The notes: generated by a model not told the origin, from the letters alone. Shown: positions 40,833-49,734, counted from the first letter of the stretch. The stretch is 52,771 nt of DNA from Mucilaginibacter xinganensis (GCA_026225055.1 JAMFSA010000137.1:1-52771), one strand, 5' to 3'. Made by a program: numbers and translations.

Positions 40833-42191
40833 ATGCCCTCAAAAGTAACTGCTATTATTAAAAATAAATATTTTCTATCGTTATCCGGTAACGTTATCAT
40901 GTCGGGCCTCGGCATGATAACCATGGCAATTATTTACCGTTCGCTACCCATAAGCGAAGCAGGGGTATGGGTGTATTTTAGCGCCACGGTAGTGTTTATT
41001 GATACTTTTCGCTCCGGATTATTAACCACAGCATTCATTAAATTTTACGCGGGCTCGAGCCCCGAACGTGCCGCAGAAATCGCCGGTTCGGCATGGTTTA
41101 TTGGTATATGCATCACAGGCATATTGGTGTTAATCAATATACCGTTCCTGTTTTTTCTCAACCAAATACACGATCAGGATTATGTACTGCTGATAAAATG
41201 GTTTTCGCCGTGTTTTATATGTATGTTGCCATGGTTTATAACTACCTGTGTTATACAGGGTGAGCAAAGGTTCGACAGGCTGTTATACGTCCGCCTGGTA
41301 AACCAGGGTGGCTTTACCGTATATATGGTGCTGCTATTGTTATTTAAGCGAATGAACCTGGAATGGGTGATCATCTCTTACATATTTTCACATCTTATCA
41401 CCAGTATATTCGCACTCAGTAGTGGCTGGTCTCGGATTAATACCTTTGGCAAACGCACAAAAAAAGGGATAAAGGATCTTTTCGACTTTGGTAAATTTAG
41501 CGTTGGCACTACTTTAAGTGCTAATATGTTTGGTTTCTCGGATACGCAGATCATAAAAATGTTGCTGGGCGACAAAGCGCTGGCTATATACAACCTGGGC
41601 CAGACATTAATGCAGGCTGTTGAAATTATATTGCGCAGCTTTGCGGCCACTGCTATGCCTTCACTATCAAAGGCATTCAATTTGGGTGATAAGGACAGCG
41701 TGATTTACGTAATGAAAAAATATGTGGGTATGCTTACGCTATTACTGATCCCAATTGCGATACTGGGCTGGTTGCTGGCTAATATTCCTATTTATATCAT
41801 AGCAGGCCACACACCATCAAGCGCTATAGCAGCCAACGTGTTCAGGTTGTTTTTAACTTTTTCATTGTTATACCCGGCCGACAGATTTTTTGCCCTCACG
41901 CTCGATGTTATACACAAACCCAAGGTTAATTTTTATAAGGTACTGGTAATGTTAGCTACCAATATCACTTTTGATATTTTAGGCATCAAGATCTTCCGTA
42001 ATATTTACGGTATAGCCATTACCACCGTAATGCCAATACTGGTAGGTGTAATAATAGGTTACTGGGCGCTTAATAAGTGGCATAAATTCTCTTTCTGGAA
42101 TGTATATACCGTAGGTTGGAATGAAAGCAAGAGCGTATTAACAGCAGTACAACAAAAGTTCAGACCAAAAAAAGCGGCAGAGGAGGTATAA
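40833..42191 (+). CDS. Polysaccharide flippase (Wzx/oligosaccharide flippase family)
   Basis: A 452-residue MOP-superfamily membrane protein with about twelve helices and no large soluble domain. The N-terminal pattern YFLSLSGNVIMSGLGMITMAIIYRSLP is typical, as is FGKFSVGTTLSANMFGFSDTQIIKMLLG before the second half. It would translocate lipid-linked repeat units to the periplasm. It has its own near-leaderless promoter and ends four bases before the convergent GHKL gene. Confidence 0.87.
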   Translation: MPSKVTAIIKNKYFLSLSGNVIMSGLGMITMAIIYRSLPISEAGVWVYFSATVVFIDTFRSGLLTTAFIKFYAGSSPERAAEIAGSAWFIGICITGILVLINIPFLFFLNQIHDQDYVLLIKWFSPCFICMLPWFITTCVIQGEQRFDRLLYVRLVNQGGFTVYMVLLLLFKRMNLEWVIISYIFSHLITSIFALSSGWSRINTFGKRTKKGIKDLFDFGKFSVGTTLSANMFGFSDTQIIKMLLGDKALAIYNLGQTLMQAVEIILRSFAATAMPSLSKAFNLGDKDSVIYVMKKYVGMLTLLLIPIAILGWLLANIPIYIIAGHTPSSAIAANVFRLFLTFSLLYPADRFFALTLDVIHKPKVNFYKVLVMLATNITFDILGIKIFRNIYGIAITTVMPILVGVIIGYWALNKWHKFSFWNVYTVGWNESKSVLTAVQQKFRPKKAAEEV

Positions 42192-42195
42192 TAGT

Positions 42196-42711
42196 TTAAT
42201 ACTCAATGGTTACCACAAATGTGTTCGATTGCACATTGTGATCATAGGTATAAACAAATATATCGGCAGCCTTTGTAATAATGAGCAGTCCAAAGTGTTC
42301 GATGATATCATTTATTGAAGAGGTATCAACGATATCAATTTCTTCATAAAGAAATTGTACCTGATCATTAGCGGTAGATTTGGCATATAAGGTATGCAGC
42401 ATATCTTTTGTAATGGCAATTTTATTCCGGGTTGTATTAGTTTTAGCTATTAGTGCAAGGGGATCGCTATAGTTTGTTTTGGTTATGGTCAGTATTTTGT
42501 TGGTTATCTTAACATCTATTATTGTGATTTTACTGTGGGAATGCTTGAGTGCGTTTGTAAGCAGTTCAGTTATAATAATTTTTGCTTTAAATAGCGTCTC
42601 ATCAGCATTAGATTTTGCTGGGAGGGCACCTTTTATATATTCCAGTATTTGCTTTAAAACAGGGGTAATGGTTTCATCGCTATTCAGAAATTCAAATTTC
42701 TTTCCGGCCAT
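42196..42711 (-). CDS. GHKL-type ATP-binding protein (RsbW-like), degenerate G1 box
   Basis: A 171-residue cytoplasmic protein whose N box is clear (IITELLTNALKHSHSK, about residues 46-61). The C-terminal EHFGLLIITKAADIFVY resembles the G2/last-helix region of RsbW/SpoIIAB anti-sigma kinases. The expected DxGxG nucleotide box is not found; the region reads ITKTNYSDPLAL. It may bind its partner without phosphorylating it, or be a divergent ATPase. It is the last gene of a four-gene operon with a STAS protein and a REC-SpoIIE phosphatase, the standard partners of such kinases. Confidence 0.75.
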   Translation of the reverse strand: MAGKKFEFLNSDETITPVLKQILEYIKGALPAKSNADETLFKAKIIITELLTNALKHSHSKITIIDVKITNKILTITKTNYSDPLALIAKTNTTRNKIAITKDMLHTLYAKSTANDQVQFLYEEIDIVDTSSINDIIEHFGLLIITKAADIFVYTYDHNVQSNTFVVTIEY

Positions 42712-42724
42712 TCAGTTGGTAAAG

Positions 42725-43060
42725 TTATAAATGTGATAATGCTTCTTTATAATTGTCGTAAATTTTAAAAACTTTATCCAATCTTATCAATAATAACAAA
42801 TCTTTTACATCCTTTTTAAGGTTAACCAATACAACCTCCTTTTTTATTGTGATAGCATGTTTTAGAATTGCTACCAATGCACCTAAAAACGAGCTGTCGA
42901 TATATTCAACCTTATTAAGGTCAATCACCACACTTTTGGTATGTGTACTAAGTAATTCTATAACCTGTGATTTAAATGCATCTGCGTTTTCAAGGTTTGC
43001 TTCTGAAACGGTTACTTCTATTAACAGATGATTTGCTTCATCTTTAATTAGTTTGATCAT
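42725..43060 (-). CDS. STAS-domain anti-sigma-factor-antagonist-like protein
   Basis: A 111-residue single STAS domain. The conserved helix start VEYIDSSFLGALVAIL holds the phospho-acceptor serine position of SpoIIAA/RsbV. The ATG at 43060, one base after the phosphatase gene's stop, is chosen because the domain begins MIKLIKDEANHLLIEV; a start at 43126 would overlap that gene. It would be switched between phosphorylated and free forms by the kinase-like and phosphatase neighbours. The final target is not known; Bacteroidota are not known to use SigB. Confidence 0.87.
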   Translation of the reverse strand: MIKLIKDEANHLLIEVTVSEANLENADAFKSQVIELLSTHTKSVVIDLNKVEYIDSSFLGALVAILKHAITIKKEVVLVNLKKDVKDLLLLIRLDKVFKIYDNYKEALSHL

Positions 43061-43061
43061 A

Positions 43062-44204
43062 TTAAGTTGTTCTATAAATATTGATAATGCTGCAGTCATC
43101 AACACGCGAGTTCGGTGTTGATTCAAATAGCGCTGTCTCTAATTCTTTAAATTTATAATTTTTGTTTAAAAATGGGTTAAGATTACCCATAAAGCCATTG
43201 TAATCACTTTTCTTACCTTTTGCATCCAAAAAATCGATCATTCCATCTGTGAAAATGAAAAGCTGATCATTCTTTGCCAGGTTAATTAGCTGTTCAGTAT
43301 AAACTCCATCGGCAAGTAATCCTAACAATATGCCGTCGCCATTAACTTTTTTAAGTTCGCCTGTTGCCGCTTCATAATGTAATAGGGGGAGATCACCTGC
43401 GCCGGAATAACTTATTTGCTTAGTTTCATTATCGATCATTAATAACGACAGACTTGAAAGAATATCCTTTAACACATCATCATAACATATTACGTTATTA
43501 ACCTTTTGCAGTATACTGCCAACTGAATAATCATGGTTAAGTATGCCGAAGCGTATAGCCGCTCTTACATAACTTAAAAAACTGAATGTAAAAAACCAGG
43601 CCATCCACTTTTTGCCCATAACATCACCCAAAACAATAAATGTATAACGATTATCCACCTGAATAAAATCAATAAAATCGCCGCCGGGGATGTCCTGGTA
43701 AGGTTGGTGCCAGAAATTGATCTCAAAACCATCAACAACAGGCGTTTTATTAGGTATTGATCGAACATTGAGTGCTTCGGCAGCTTTTTTAAGCTCCTGT
43801 TTTGATAACTCCTGTTGCTTGTGTACGGTATATATCAGGTTGTTAAGTTTTGAAACTATAACGTTTACAGGCGTATCTTTTGTAACGTAATCAACAGCTT
43901 CAAGGTTAAGGCCTTTTACCATCACATCCTTATCAGTAACGTAGGTTAAAAATACAAAGGGAATGTTGTTCAGTGAGCTATCATCCATCAGATGTTCCCT
44001 GAATTCGATACCGTTCATATCCGGCATTTCATAGTCGGATAATATAGCATCGGGAGTAACAGTTTTCAGTATTTCAAGTGCCTCCAACCCTGATTCGGCT
44101 GTGATACATTCGATGCCAGATTTTTTAAATGCTTTTGCCAACATTTTCAGAAACAATTGATTATCATCAACCAATAATATTTTTTTTAAATTGATGCCAA
44201 TCAT
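43062..44204 (-). CDS. Receiver-SpoIIE serine phosphatase (RsbU-like response regulator)
   Basis: A 380-residue protein. The N-terminal receiver has acceptor Asp57 (ILSDYEMPDMNG) and the conserved acidic pair DD at 13-14. A short coiled coil (HKQQELSKQELKKAAEAL) joins it to a PP2C/SpoIIE domain with metal-binding aspartates in PGGDFIDF, VLGDVMG, FTDGMID and DDCSI. Phosphorylation of the receiver should switch the phosphatase on or off, linking two-component signalling to the STAS partner-switch. No kinase is adjacent; the hybrid kinases at 11-18 kb are candidates. The genes on both sides lie one base away. Confidence 0.9.
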   Translation of the reverse strand: MIGINLKKILLVDDNQLFLKMLAKAFKKSGIECITAESGLEALEILKTVTPDAILSDYEMPDMNGIEFREHLMDDSSLNNIPFVFLTYVTDKDVMVKGLNLEAVDYVTKDTPVNVIVSKLNNLIYTVHKQQELSKQELKKAAEALNVRSIPNKTPVVDGFEINFWHQPYQDIPGGDFIDFIQVDNRYTFIVLGDVMGKKWMAWFFTFSFLSYVRAAIRFGILNHDYSVGSILQKVNNVICYDDVLKDILSSLSLLMIDNETKQISYSGAGDLPLLHYEAATGELKKVNGDGILLGLLADGVYTEQLINLAKNDQLFIFTDGMIDFLDAKGKKSDYNGFMGNLNPFLNKNYKFKELETALFESTPNSRVDDCSIINIYRTT

Positions 44205-44205
44205 A

Positions 44206-44748
44206 TTATTTCTTTAGGGGATTTCGAACAACGGCTCTGATCAATAAATATACCCCGGCTAATATAATTAATAGCGAGATAAGGTCCATTATGGTAATGC
44301 CGTCATTTTCGTTAAAATAAAAAATGGTGAACATTTCAAAATAGGGCGGGGCAGGCATAATGATCATGCCAAAACCCAACGTTATCATAACCAGGCTAAT
44401 AATTACCAGCACAATTTTGGATATGCGTTCGCCGCGTTCGGGCTTTTTAGGCAACTTACTGCCAAACTGGTTGGCCGATAATAATATGCTGAATTCATCT
44501 AATAATTCTTCACGAGATGCATCTTTGTCATTCAAGCTTTTAAATGCTTCAACCTGGTGACTTTTGATGCCCGATTTCTTTATCGCGCTATCAAACCGCT
44601 GCTGAAATTCTTTGGCGGTCTCAGTATTGATATCTTTTGTTGAAAGAAGGGTGATCAGCTCATTTAGTTTTTTATCAATAGCGGCCTCATTTTCAGCTAT
44701 CCGGTGAAAATCCTCATCTTTCTTTTTAATATTATTTTCTCGGCTCAA
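44206..44748 (-). CDS. Hypothetical two-TM protein heading the partner-switch operon
   Basis: A 180-residue protein with a TTG start at 44748; a stop codon lies immediately upstream in frame and no ATG follows for over 100 codons, so TTG is well supported. The first ~105 residues are helical and charged (coiled-coil-like: IAENEAAIDKKLNELITLLS). Two membrane segments follow (IVLVIISLVMITLGFGMIIM; TIMDLISLLIILAGVYLLI). No family was recognised. It sits one base upstream of the REC-phosphatase gene, so it may anchor the switch or sense at the membrane. Confidence 0.7.
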   Translation of the reverse strand: MSRENNIKKKDEDFHRIAENEAAIDKKLNELITLLSTKDINTETAKEFQQRFDSAIKKSGIKSHQVEAFKSLNDKDASREELLDEFSILLSANQFGSKLPKKPERGERISKIVLVIISLVMITLGFGMIIMPAPPYFEMFTIFYFNENDGITIMDLISLLIILAGVYLLIRAVVRNPLKK

Positions 44749-44805
44749 TTATAATATTTAATTTACAGCTAATCTTAACACCGCTAATCTACGTATAAAC
44801 ACTTA

Positions 44806-45720
44806 ATGAACACTGTTTCCATTATCACGGTAAATTTCAACCAGTCGCTTATTACTGAACAACTTTTATCGTCAATCGCTTTAACTAATAGTTATCCGAA
44901 TATAGAAATAATTGTGGTTGATAACGGAAGCAAGGTTAATGATGTACCGCAATGGCAGGTTAAATATCCTGATATTAAATTTATACGATCAGAAATTAAC
45001 CTGGGTTTTGCCGGCGGGAATAATTTAGGGGTAAAAGAAGCTACAGGCGAATACCTTTTCTTCGTAAATAATGATACCGAATTTACCGAAGGCTTAGTGC
45101 AAACTTTAGTTGGTATAATGGATACACATCCGGAAGTTGGGATGGTATCACCTAAAATAAGATACTTCGATCAGACTGATACACTGCAATATGTGGGCTT
45201 TACCGCAATGAATTATTATACCTGCCGCAATTATTGTGTTGGCCAGTTTGAGGTTGATAAAGGGCAATATGATAACATTACCGGGCCAACTGCATATGCG
45301 CACGGCGCGGCAATGATGGCCAGGAAAGAGGCGATTGATAAAGCCGGATTAATGGCGGAAAACTTTTTTCTATACTATGAAGAAATGGATTGGTGCGACC
45401 ATATTAAGAAAGCCGGTTATGAGATATGGGTGGAAACTAAAGCGTTGATCTATCATAAGGAATCTGTATCGGTTGGCCGGGCCAGTGCTTTAAAAGAGTA
45501 CTTCATGAACAGGAATAGGATGCTGTTCATTCGCCGCAATGCACCTATACAGGCCCGCTTATTTTTTTACATTTACTTCACATGCCTGGTGGTACCACGC
45601 AATGTAATCGCTTATAAAAAGAAGGGATATAATGGTTTTACAAAACAATTGTTTAAGGCCATATGGTGGAATATTACCCAAGGCGTTAACAGCACAAAAT
45701 TGGGATACCCTATTAAATAA
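44806..45720 (+). CDS. Family 2 glycosyltransferase (rhamnosyltransferase-like)
   Basis: A 304-residue GT-A enzyme of the WbbL/RfbF type: VSIITVNFNQSLITEQLL, EIIVVDNGSK, INLGFAGGNNLGV, the metal-binding FVNNDTE, GAAMMARKEAI, and EMDWCDHIKKAGYEIW. The NLGFAGGNN signature is common in rhamnosyltransferases, though the sugar is not certain. A C-terminal amphipathic segment (ARLFFYIYFTCLVVPRN) may contact the membrane. The next glycosyltransferase gene starts two bases after the stop. Confidence 0.87.
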   Translation: MNTVSIITVNFNQSLITEQLLSSIALTNSYPNIEIIVVDNGSKVNDVPQWQVKYPDIKFIRSEINLGFAGGNNLGVKEATGEYLFFVNNDTEFTEGLVQTLVGIMDTHPEVGMVSPKIRYFDQTDTLQYVGFTAMNYYTCRNYCVGQFEVDKGQYDNITGPTAYAHGAAMMARKEAIDKAGLMAENFFLYYEEMDWCDHIKKAGYEIWVETKALIYHKESVSVGRASALKEYFMNRNRMLFIRRNAPIQARLFFYIYFTCLVVPRNVIAYKKKGYNGFTKQLFKAIWWNITQGVNSTKLGYPIK

Positions 45721-45722
45721 AA

Positions 45723-46892
45723 ATGAAAATACTACTCTGGATTAGCTTATTCATTACCTTTTATGCCTTTTTTGGTTACGGCATCTTATTATTCTTCCTG
45801 ATAAAAATAAAACGCGTAATAAAAGGGAAGCCTGTATTGCCTGTGGTTGCTATAGATGATCTGCCTACCTGTACATTGGTAGTTGCAGCCTATAACGAAG
45901 ATGGGGTAATGGAAGATAAAATAAAGAATAGCCTGTCGCTAACTTATCCGGCAAATAAGCTGGAGTTTCTTTTTATTACAGATGGATCTACGGATGGCAC
46001 CGCTGCAATAGTTCAGAAATATCCGCAAATACGGCACATGCATAGTAATGAACGCAAGGGTAAAATTGCTGCCGTACACCGTGCAATGGATACCGTTAAT
46101 ACTGAAATTGTAATTTTTACCGATGCTAATACTTTTTTAAATGGAGATGCATTAGTTAATATTTGCCGCCATTACAGTGACGCGAAAGTTGGCGCAGTAG
46201 CAGGTGAGAAAAGAGTGTATGCTGATGCTGATAATGCCACGGCAGGTGAGGGTTTTTACTGGAAATACGAATCAAAATTAAAAACATGGGACTCCGAGTT
46301 ATACTCTGTTGTTGGTGCCGCCGGTGAATTGTTTAGTATCCGTACATCACTTTACATCCCTGTATCGCCCAATACCATATTGGATGACTTTATGATCTCC
46401 TTATTAGTAGCTGAAAAGGGTTACCGTGTTATATATGAACCTGAAGCTTACGCCACGGAATCCGCATCGCAAAATGTAACGGAAGAATTAAAACGGAAGA
46501 TAAGGATAGCTGCGGGTGGTATACAATCTATCATATGGCTAAAGTCGTTGCTCAATCCATTTCCTTTGCCAGTGCTTTCATTTCAATATGTTAGTCACCG
46601 GGTATTACGCTGGACGATAGTGCCTTTCCTGATGATATTGGCGTTGATACTTAATTTTGTTGTTGTAGTTAGTGGTGATGGCTCCTTCATATATCAAGTA
46701 TTATTAATAGCCCAGGTTGCATTTTACCTGATGGCCGTATTAGGCTGGGTAATGGAAGAGCGGAATATAAAAGTGAAGATATTTTTTATTCCCTACTATT
46801 TTTGCATGATGAATTATGCGGTATTGATGGGTATCAGGCGCTACTCGTTAGGCAGGCAAAGCGCAATTTGGGAAAAGGCAAAAAGGCAGTAA
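45723..46892 (+). CDS. Membrane-bound family 2 glycosyltransferase
   Basis: A 389-residue enzyme with an N-terminal membrane segment (about 3-28), a GT-A domain (TLVVAAYNEDGVME, LFITDGSTDGT, metal-binding IFTDANTFLN, VVGAAGELFSIR, DDFMISLLVAEKGYRV), and three C-terminal membrane segments. The usual QxxRW is replaced by ELKRKIRIAAGG, as in many capsule GT2 enzymes. Substrate is unknown. It is tightly linked to the gene on each side. Confidence 0.87.
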   Translation: MKILLWISLFITFYAFFGYGILLFFLIKIKRVIKGKPVLPVVAIDDLPTCTLVVAAYNEDGVMEDKIKNSLSLTYPANKLEFLFITDGSTDGTAAIVQKYPQIRHMHSNERKGKIAAVHRAMDTVNTEIVIFTDANTFLNGDALVNICRHYSDAKVGAVAGEKRVYADADNATAGEGFYWKYESKLKTWDSELYSVVGAAGELFSIRTSLYIPVSPNTILDDFMISLLVAEKGYRVIYEPEAYATESASQNVTEELKRKIRIAAGGIQSIIWLKSLLNPFPLPVLSFQYVSHRVLRWTIVPFLMILALILNFVVVVSGDGSFIYQVLLIAQVAFYLMAVLGWVMEERNIKVKIFFIPYYFCMMNYAVLMGIRRYSLGRQSAIWEKAKRQ

Positions 46893-46916
46893 CTCCTATA
46901 TAATTAACAGCAATCT

Positions 46917-47531
46917 ATGTCGATAAAAGATAATATAAAGAGTAACCCCGGTTTAAAAAAGTTTATCCACTGGATGCTCATACCCACTGGTGAAGCAAGG
47001 CCAAGATTATGGGTGAAATGGTTTGTAAATCCGTTTGTACATAAACGGGGGAGTGGATCAAATATAAAGTTTCGCACACGGGTTGATGTACTGCCTTTTA
47101 ATAAATTCGATCTTGGTAAAAAATCAACTATTGAATCTTTTTCTACTATCAATAATGGGGTTGGAGATGTTATCATTGGTGAGAACACACTGATCGGTAT
47201 GAGTAACGTTATCATTGGCCCTGTCACCATTGGCAACAACGTAATATTCGCTCAAAATATAGTAGCCAGCGGCTTAAACCACGAATATACGGATGTGAAT
47301 GTTCCCATCGTTCAGCAGAAGATACTTGTGGCTCCTATAATTATTGAAGACGATTGCTGGATAGCCGCAAACTCCGTGATAACCTCTGGGGTTACAATTG
47401 GCAAACACAGTGTTGTAGCAGGTGGTTCCGTGGTAACTAAGAGCATCCCTCCATACTCAGTTGCAGCGGGTAACCCGGCAAAAGTTATTAAACAATATGA
47501 TTTTACTAAACAGGAATGGGTACGGGTTTAA
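46917..47531 (+). CDS. Hexapeptide-repeat acyltransferase (LbetaH, xenobiotic/WbbJ-like)
   Basis: A 204-residue cytoplasmic protein with a left-handed beta-helix: repeated [I/V]-G-x-x units such as IIGENTLIGMSNVIIG, VTIGNNVIF, CWIAANSVITSGVTIGKHSVVAGGSVVTKSI, and the catalytic-type His in SGLNHEY. The end PPYSVAAGNPAKVIK is family typical. It probably O-acetylates the polysaccharide or its precursor. It overlaps the convergent sugar transferase gene by four bases. Confidence 0.88.
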   Translation: MSIKDNIKSNPGLKKFIHWMLIPTGEARPRLWVKWFVNPFVHKRGSGSNIKFRTRVDVLPFNKFDLGKKSTIESFSTINNGVGDVIIGENTLIGMSNVIIGPVTIGNNVIFAQNIVASGLNHEYTDVNVPIVQQKILVAPIIIEDDCWIAANSVITSGVTIGKHSVVAGGSVVTKSIPPYSVAAGNPAKVIKQYDFTKQEWVRV

Positions 47532-48739
47532 ACGTTCTCTTTCTGCAATAGTGCCGGTATGGTTTTAAATATCAACTTCAAATCTGTAGCCAGACTATGA
47601 TTTTGAGCATAAGTATTATCCAGCATCAATCTTTCTTCTTCGCTCATATCTCCTTTACCGCGTTTTTCAACCTGCCATAAGCCGGTTATACCGGCAGGTG
47701 CTGCAAAACGAAGCGCATATTTATCGGTAGTAAGCTTTTCTGCTTCGTACAATGGTAGCGGACGGTTACCAACAATACTCATGTTGCCTATAAATACATT
47801 CCATAATTGCGGCAATTCATCAATACTTAAATTACGGATCACATTGCCTATTTTGGTAATGCGCGGATCATCTTTTATCTTAATGAAAGCAGAACCTACC
47901 ATTGTTTTCCTCGAATCAATATATTGTTTTTCGCACCACCTTACTTTATCAGCATAAAGCGGGAACTGGCATTTACCGTAAGAGAGGCAGTCGTTACACA
48001 AAGTTTCTACATCGTTGGTAACGGTATCCTGCTTGTCGCTATTGGCGGCGGCATCAATGTTGTATTGGTTTAAATGCTTCAGGTCTTTCAGCCTTTGATC
48101 AGCATTTACATACATCGAGCGGAATTTGTAAAATTTAAAAACCCGGTAACCGGTACCAACCCTAAACGAATAATAAAATGCCGGGCCTTTCGATTCCAGC
48201 TTTATCCATAAATAAACAAACAAAAATACGGGCGACAAGCCCAGTAAAGCCAAGCCTGAGAAAAACACATCAAACGCGCGTTTACCAAATGGGGTTTTAT
48301 ACGCAGTAGCGGTTTTTGTTTTTAAATTAGCTTTAAGGTCAGCCCAGTTGTCAATTAAAAAATTAACACGTTTTTCAATGTGTTCAAAATTAACAGGGCG
48401 GGTAAAAAAGTCTGTAATACCGGCGCTCAATGCTATTTTGCGCAGGTTTTTATCCAGGTGTTTGCCTATTAATATTACAGGTACCGTAGGTAGATCTTTT
48501 TTATGTAGACTTTCAATAAGATTCACACCGTATTTACCCAATATATCACTTTTAGAAATGATGGCTACTACGTTCAAGTTTTTCGACTGCCATTCATCAA
48601 TTAAATCATCATCAGTTTCAAAGTTGATGATTTGCCTTCCTTCAAAATTGCAAGAGTTAATCAATGAGGAATATAATTCAGCGTCGAAACGGAGTAATAA
48701 AATTATTTGATCGTTTTTTGACAGGGTAGAATCAGTCAT
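47528..48739 (-). CDS. Receiver-like domain fused to monotopic sugar transferase (initiating phosphoglycosyl transferase)
   Basis: A 403-residue protein. Residues 10-130 resemble a receiver fold (VVAIISKSD at beta-3, VILIGK at beta-4, AGITDFFTRPVN at the end), but the phospho-acceptor Asp position seems to be Ser. Residues 150-403 are a bacterial sugar transferase (WcaJ/PglC class): membrane hairpin DVFFSGLALLGLSPVFLFVYLWI, FKFYKFRSM, catalytic D307-E308 in LSIDELPQLW, and GITGLWQV. An insertion of about 50 residues carries Cys248, Cys251, Cys257 and Cys269, a possible metal site. It would start repeat-unit synthesis on undecaprenyl phosphate. A lone receiver gene lies nine bases upstream. 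Confidence 0.87.
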   Translation of the reverse strand: MTDSTLSKNDQIILLLRFDAELYSSLINSCNFEGRQIINFETDDDLIDEWQSKNLNVVAIISKSDILGKYGVNLIESLHKKDLPTVPVILIGKHLDKNLRKIALSAGITDFFTRPVNFEHIEKRVNFLIDNWADLKANLKTKTATAYKTPFGKRAFDVFFSGLALLGLSPVFLFVYLWIKLESKGPAFYYSFRVGTGYRVFKFYKFRSMYVNADQRLKDLKHLNQYNIDAAANSDKQDTVTNDVETLCNDCLSYGKCQFPLYADKVRWCEKQYIDSRKTMVGSAFIKIKDDPRITKIGNVIRNLSIDELPQLWNVFIGNMSIVGNRPLPLYEAEKLTTDKYALRFAAPAGITGLWQVEKRGKGDMSEEERLMLDNTYAQNHSLATDLKLIFKTIPALLQKENV

Positions 48740-48748
48740 AGTGGGGGT

Positions 48749-49144
48749 CTATCTATTAATCCTTCGTAATATTACTCTCACACGCGCCTCAAGCTCGGCT
48801 GGGTTAAATGGCTTAACAACATAATCATCAGCACCGCTATTTAAACACAGGATCCTTTTTTCAGAACTATCCTCGCCTGATACGATCATAACCGGGATGG
48901 TTTTAAAAAAATCACTTGCCTGTAGCTGGCTTATCAGTTCCAGCCCGTTTAATTTTGATGTATTTAGATCAGATATGATCAGATCGGGGATATTGCCGTT
49001 TTGTATGGATGTAAGCGCATCAAAGCCGTTAACACATACTTCCGTTTCATATACATTGCTTAAAAATTGCTTTAATATAAGCTGCATGTATACATCATCT
49101 TCTACTATTAGGATTTTGATTTTATTACTTGGGGGTAAACTCAT
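48749..49144 (-). CDS. Stand-alone receiver (response regulator)
   Basis: A 131-residue single receiver domain: acidic pair in VEDDVYM (residues 14-20), phospho-acceptor Asp59 (LIISDLNTSKLNG), the switch Ser in VMIVSGED, and Lys in YVVKPFNP. There is no output domain. It is the first gene of a unit with the receiver-sugar transferase fusion, so it may act on that enzyme by protein contact. An Hpt gene is encoded divergently 233 bases away. Confidence 0.9.
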   Translation of the reverse strand: MSLPPSNKIKILIVEDDVYMQLILKQFLSNVYETEVCVNGFDALTSIQNGNIPDLIISDLNTSKLNGLELISQLQASDFFKTIPVMIVSGEDSSEKRILCLNSGADDYVVKPFNPAELEARVRVILRRINR

Positions 49145-49377
49145 AGATAAATTAAAACGATGTAGCCAAAATAACTAAATTTTTATTGTAAAGAGAAGTT
49201 TAATAAACTTTTTGATAGTTTATTAAGCAATTGTTAATACTTTAATAAGTATAATAACTATTGTGTTAAAAACAACTCTTATTACGAAAATTGTATTGCT
49301 ATTGTTTCTTAATAAATTAATAAAACTAATAGATAAATTTAATTATCTTGATGCCTCCATTAATATAATCCAATTAA
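49145..49377. other. AT-rich divergent promoter region between receiver and Hpt genes
   Basis: A 233-base gap with very high AT content and no gene. A TATCTTGA (two changes from TAnnTTTG) at about 49343-49350 could serve the Hpt gene. Runs of TTAATAA are frequent, but no clear palindrome stands out. Confidence 0.4.
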
Positions 49378-49734
49378 ATGAGCACTAATAAACCATACGA
49401 CCTGGCTATGATATATGCCATTAGCGATAACAACAAAGAGTTTTTTGAACAATTGATATCGGTATTTGCCGATACCATTAGTAAAGACAATGAATTGCTT
49501 AAAGAAACAGCAGCTAAAGGAGACTGGCGTGAGGTAGGGCAACTGGCTCATAAAATGAAGTCATCAACAGCGCACTTCCAGGTAGATGCAGTAAAGGATA
49601 CTATATTACAGTTGGAACATTACCAAAATAGCAACCCCGCTGAGTTGAATGCACATGTACAGGAGCTTGACCGGGTAATTAATGATGTATTATTGAACTT
49701 GAAAGCAGAATTTTCCGAAATATTTAATCAGTGA
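49378..49734 (+). CDS. Hpt (histidine phosphotransfer) domain protein
   Basis: A 118-residue all-helical protein. The Hpt signature is AHKMKSSTAHF with phospho-acceptor His58; flanking helices (FFEQLISVFADTISKDNELL) fit the four-helix bundle. It would carry phosphate between receivers of hybrid kinases and a downstream receiver such as the lone one encoded divergently. It ends directly against the stop of a convergent glycosyltransferase gene, with no bases between. Confidence 0.87.
   Translation: MSTNKPYDLAMIYAISDNNKEFFEQLISVFADTISKDNELLKETAAKGDWREVGQLAHKMKSSTAHFQVDAVKDTILQLEHYQNSNPAELNAHVQELDRVINDVLLNLKAEFSEIFNQ

Noticed and set aside
42849..43031. 60-codon forward frame opposite the STAS gene
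   Set aside because: It is antisense to a clear STAS domain and has no features of its own.
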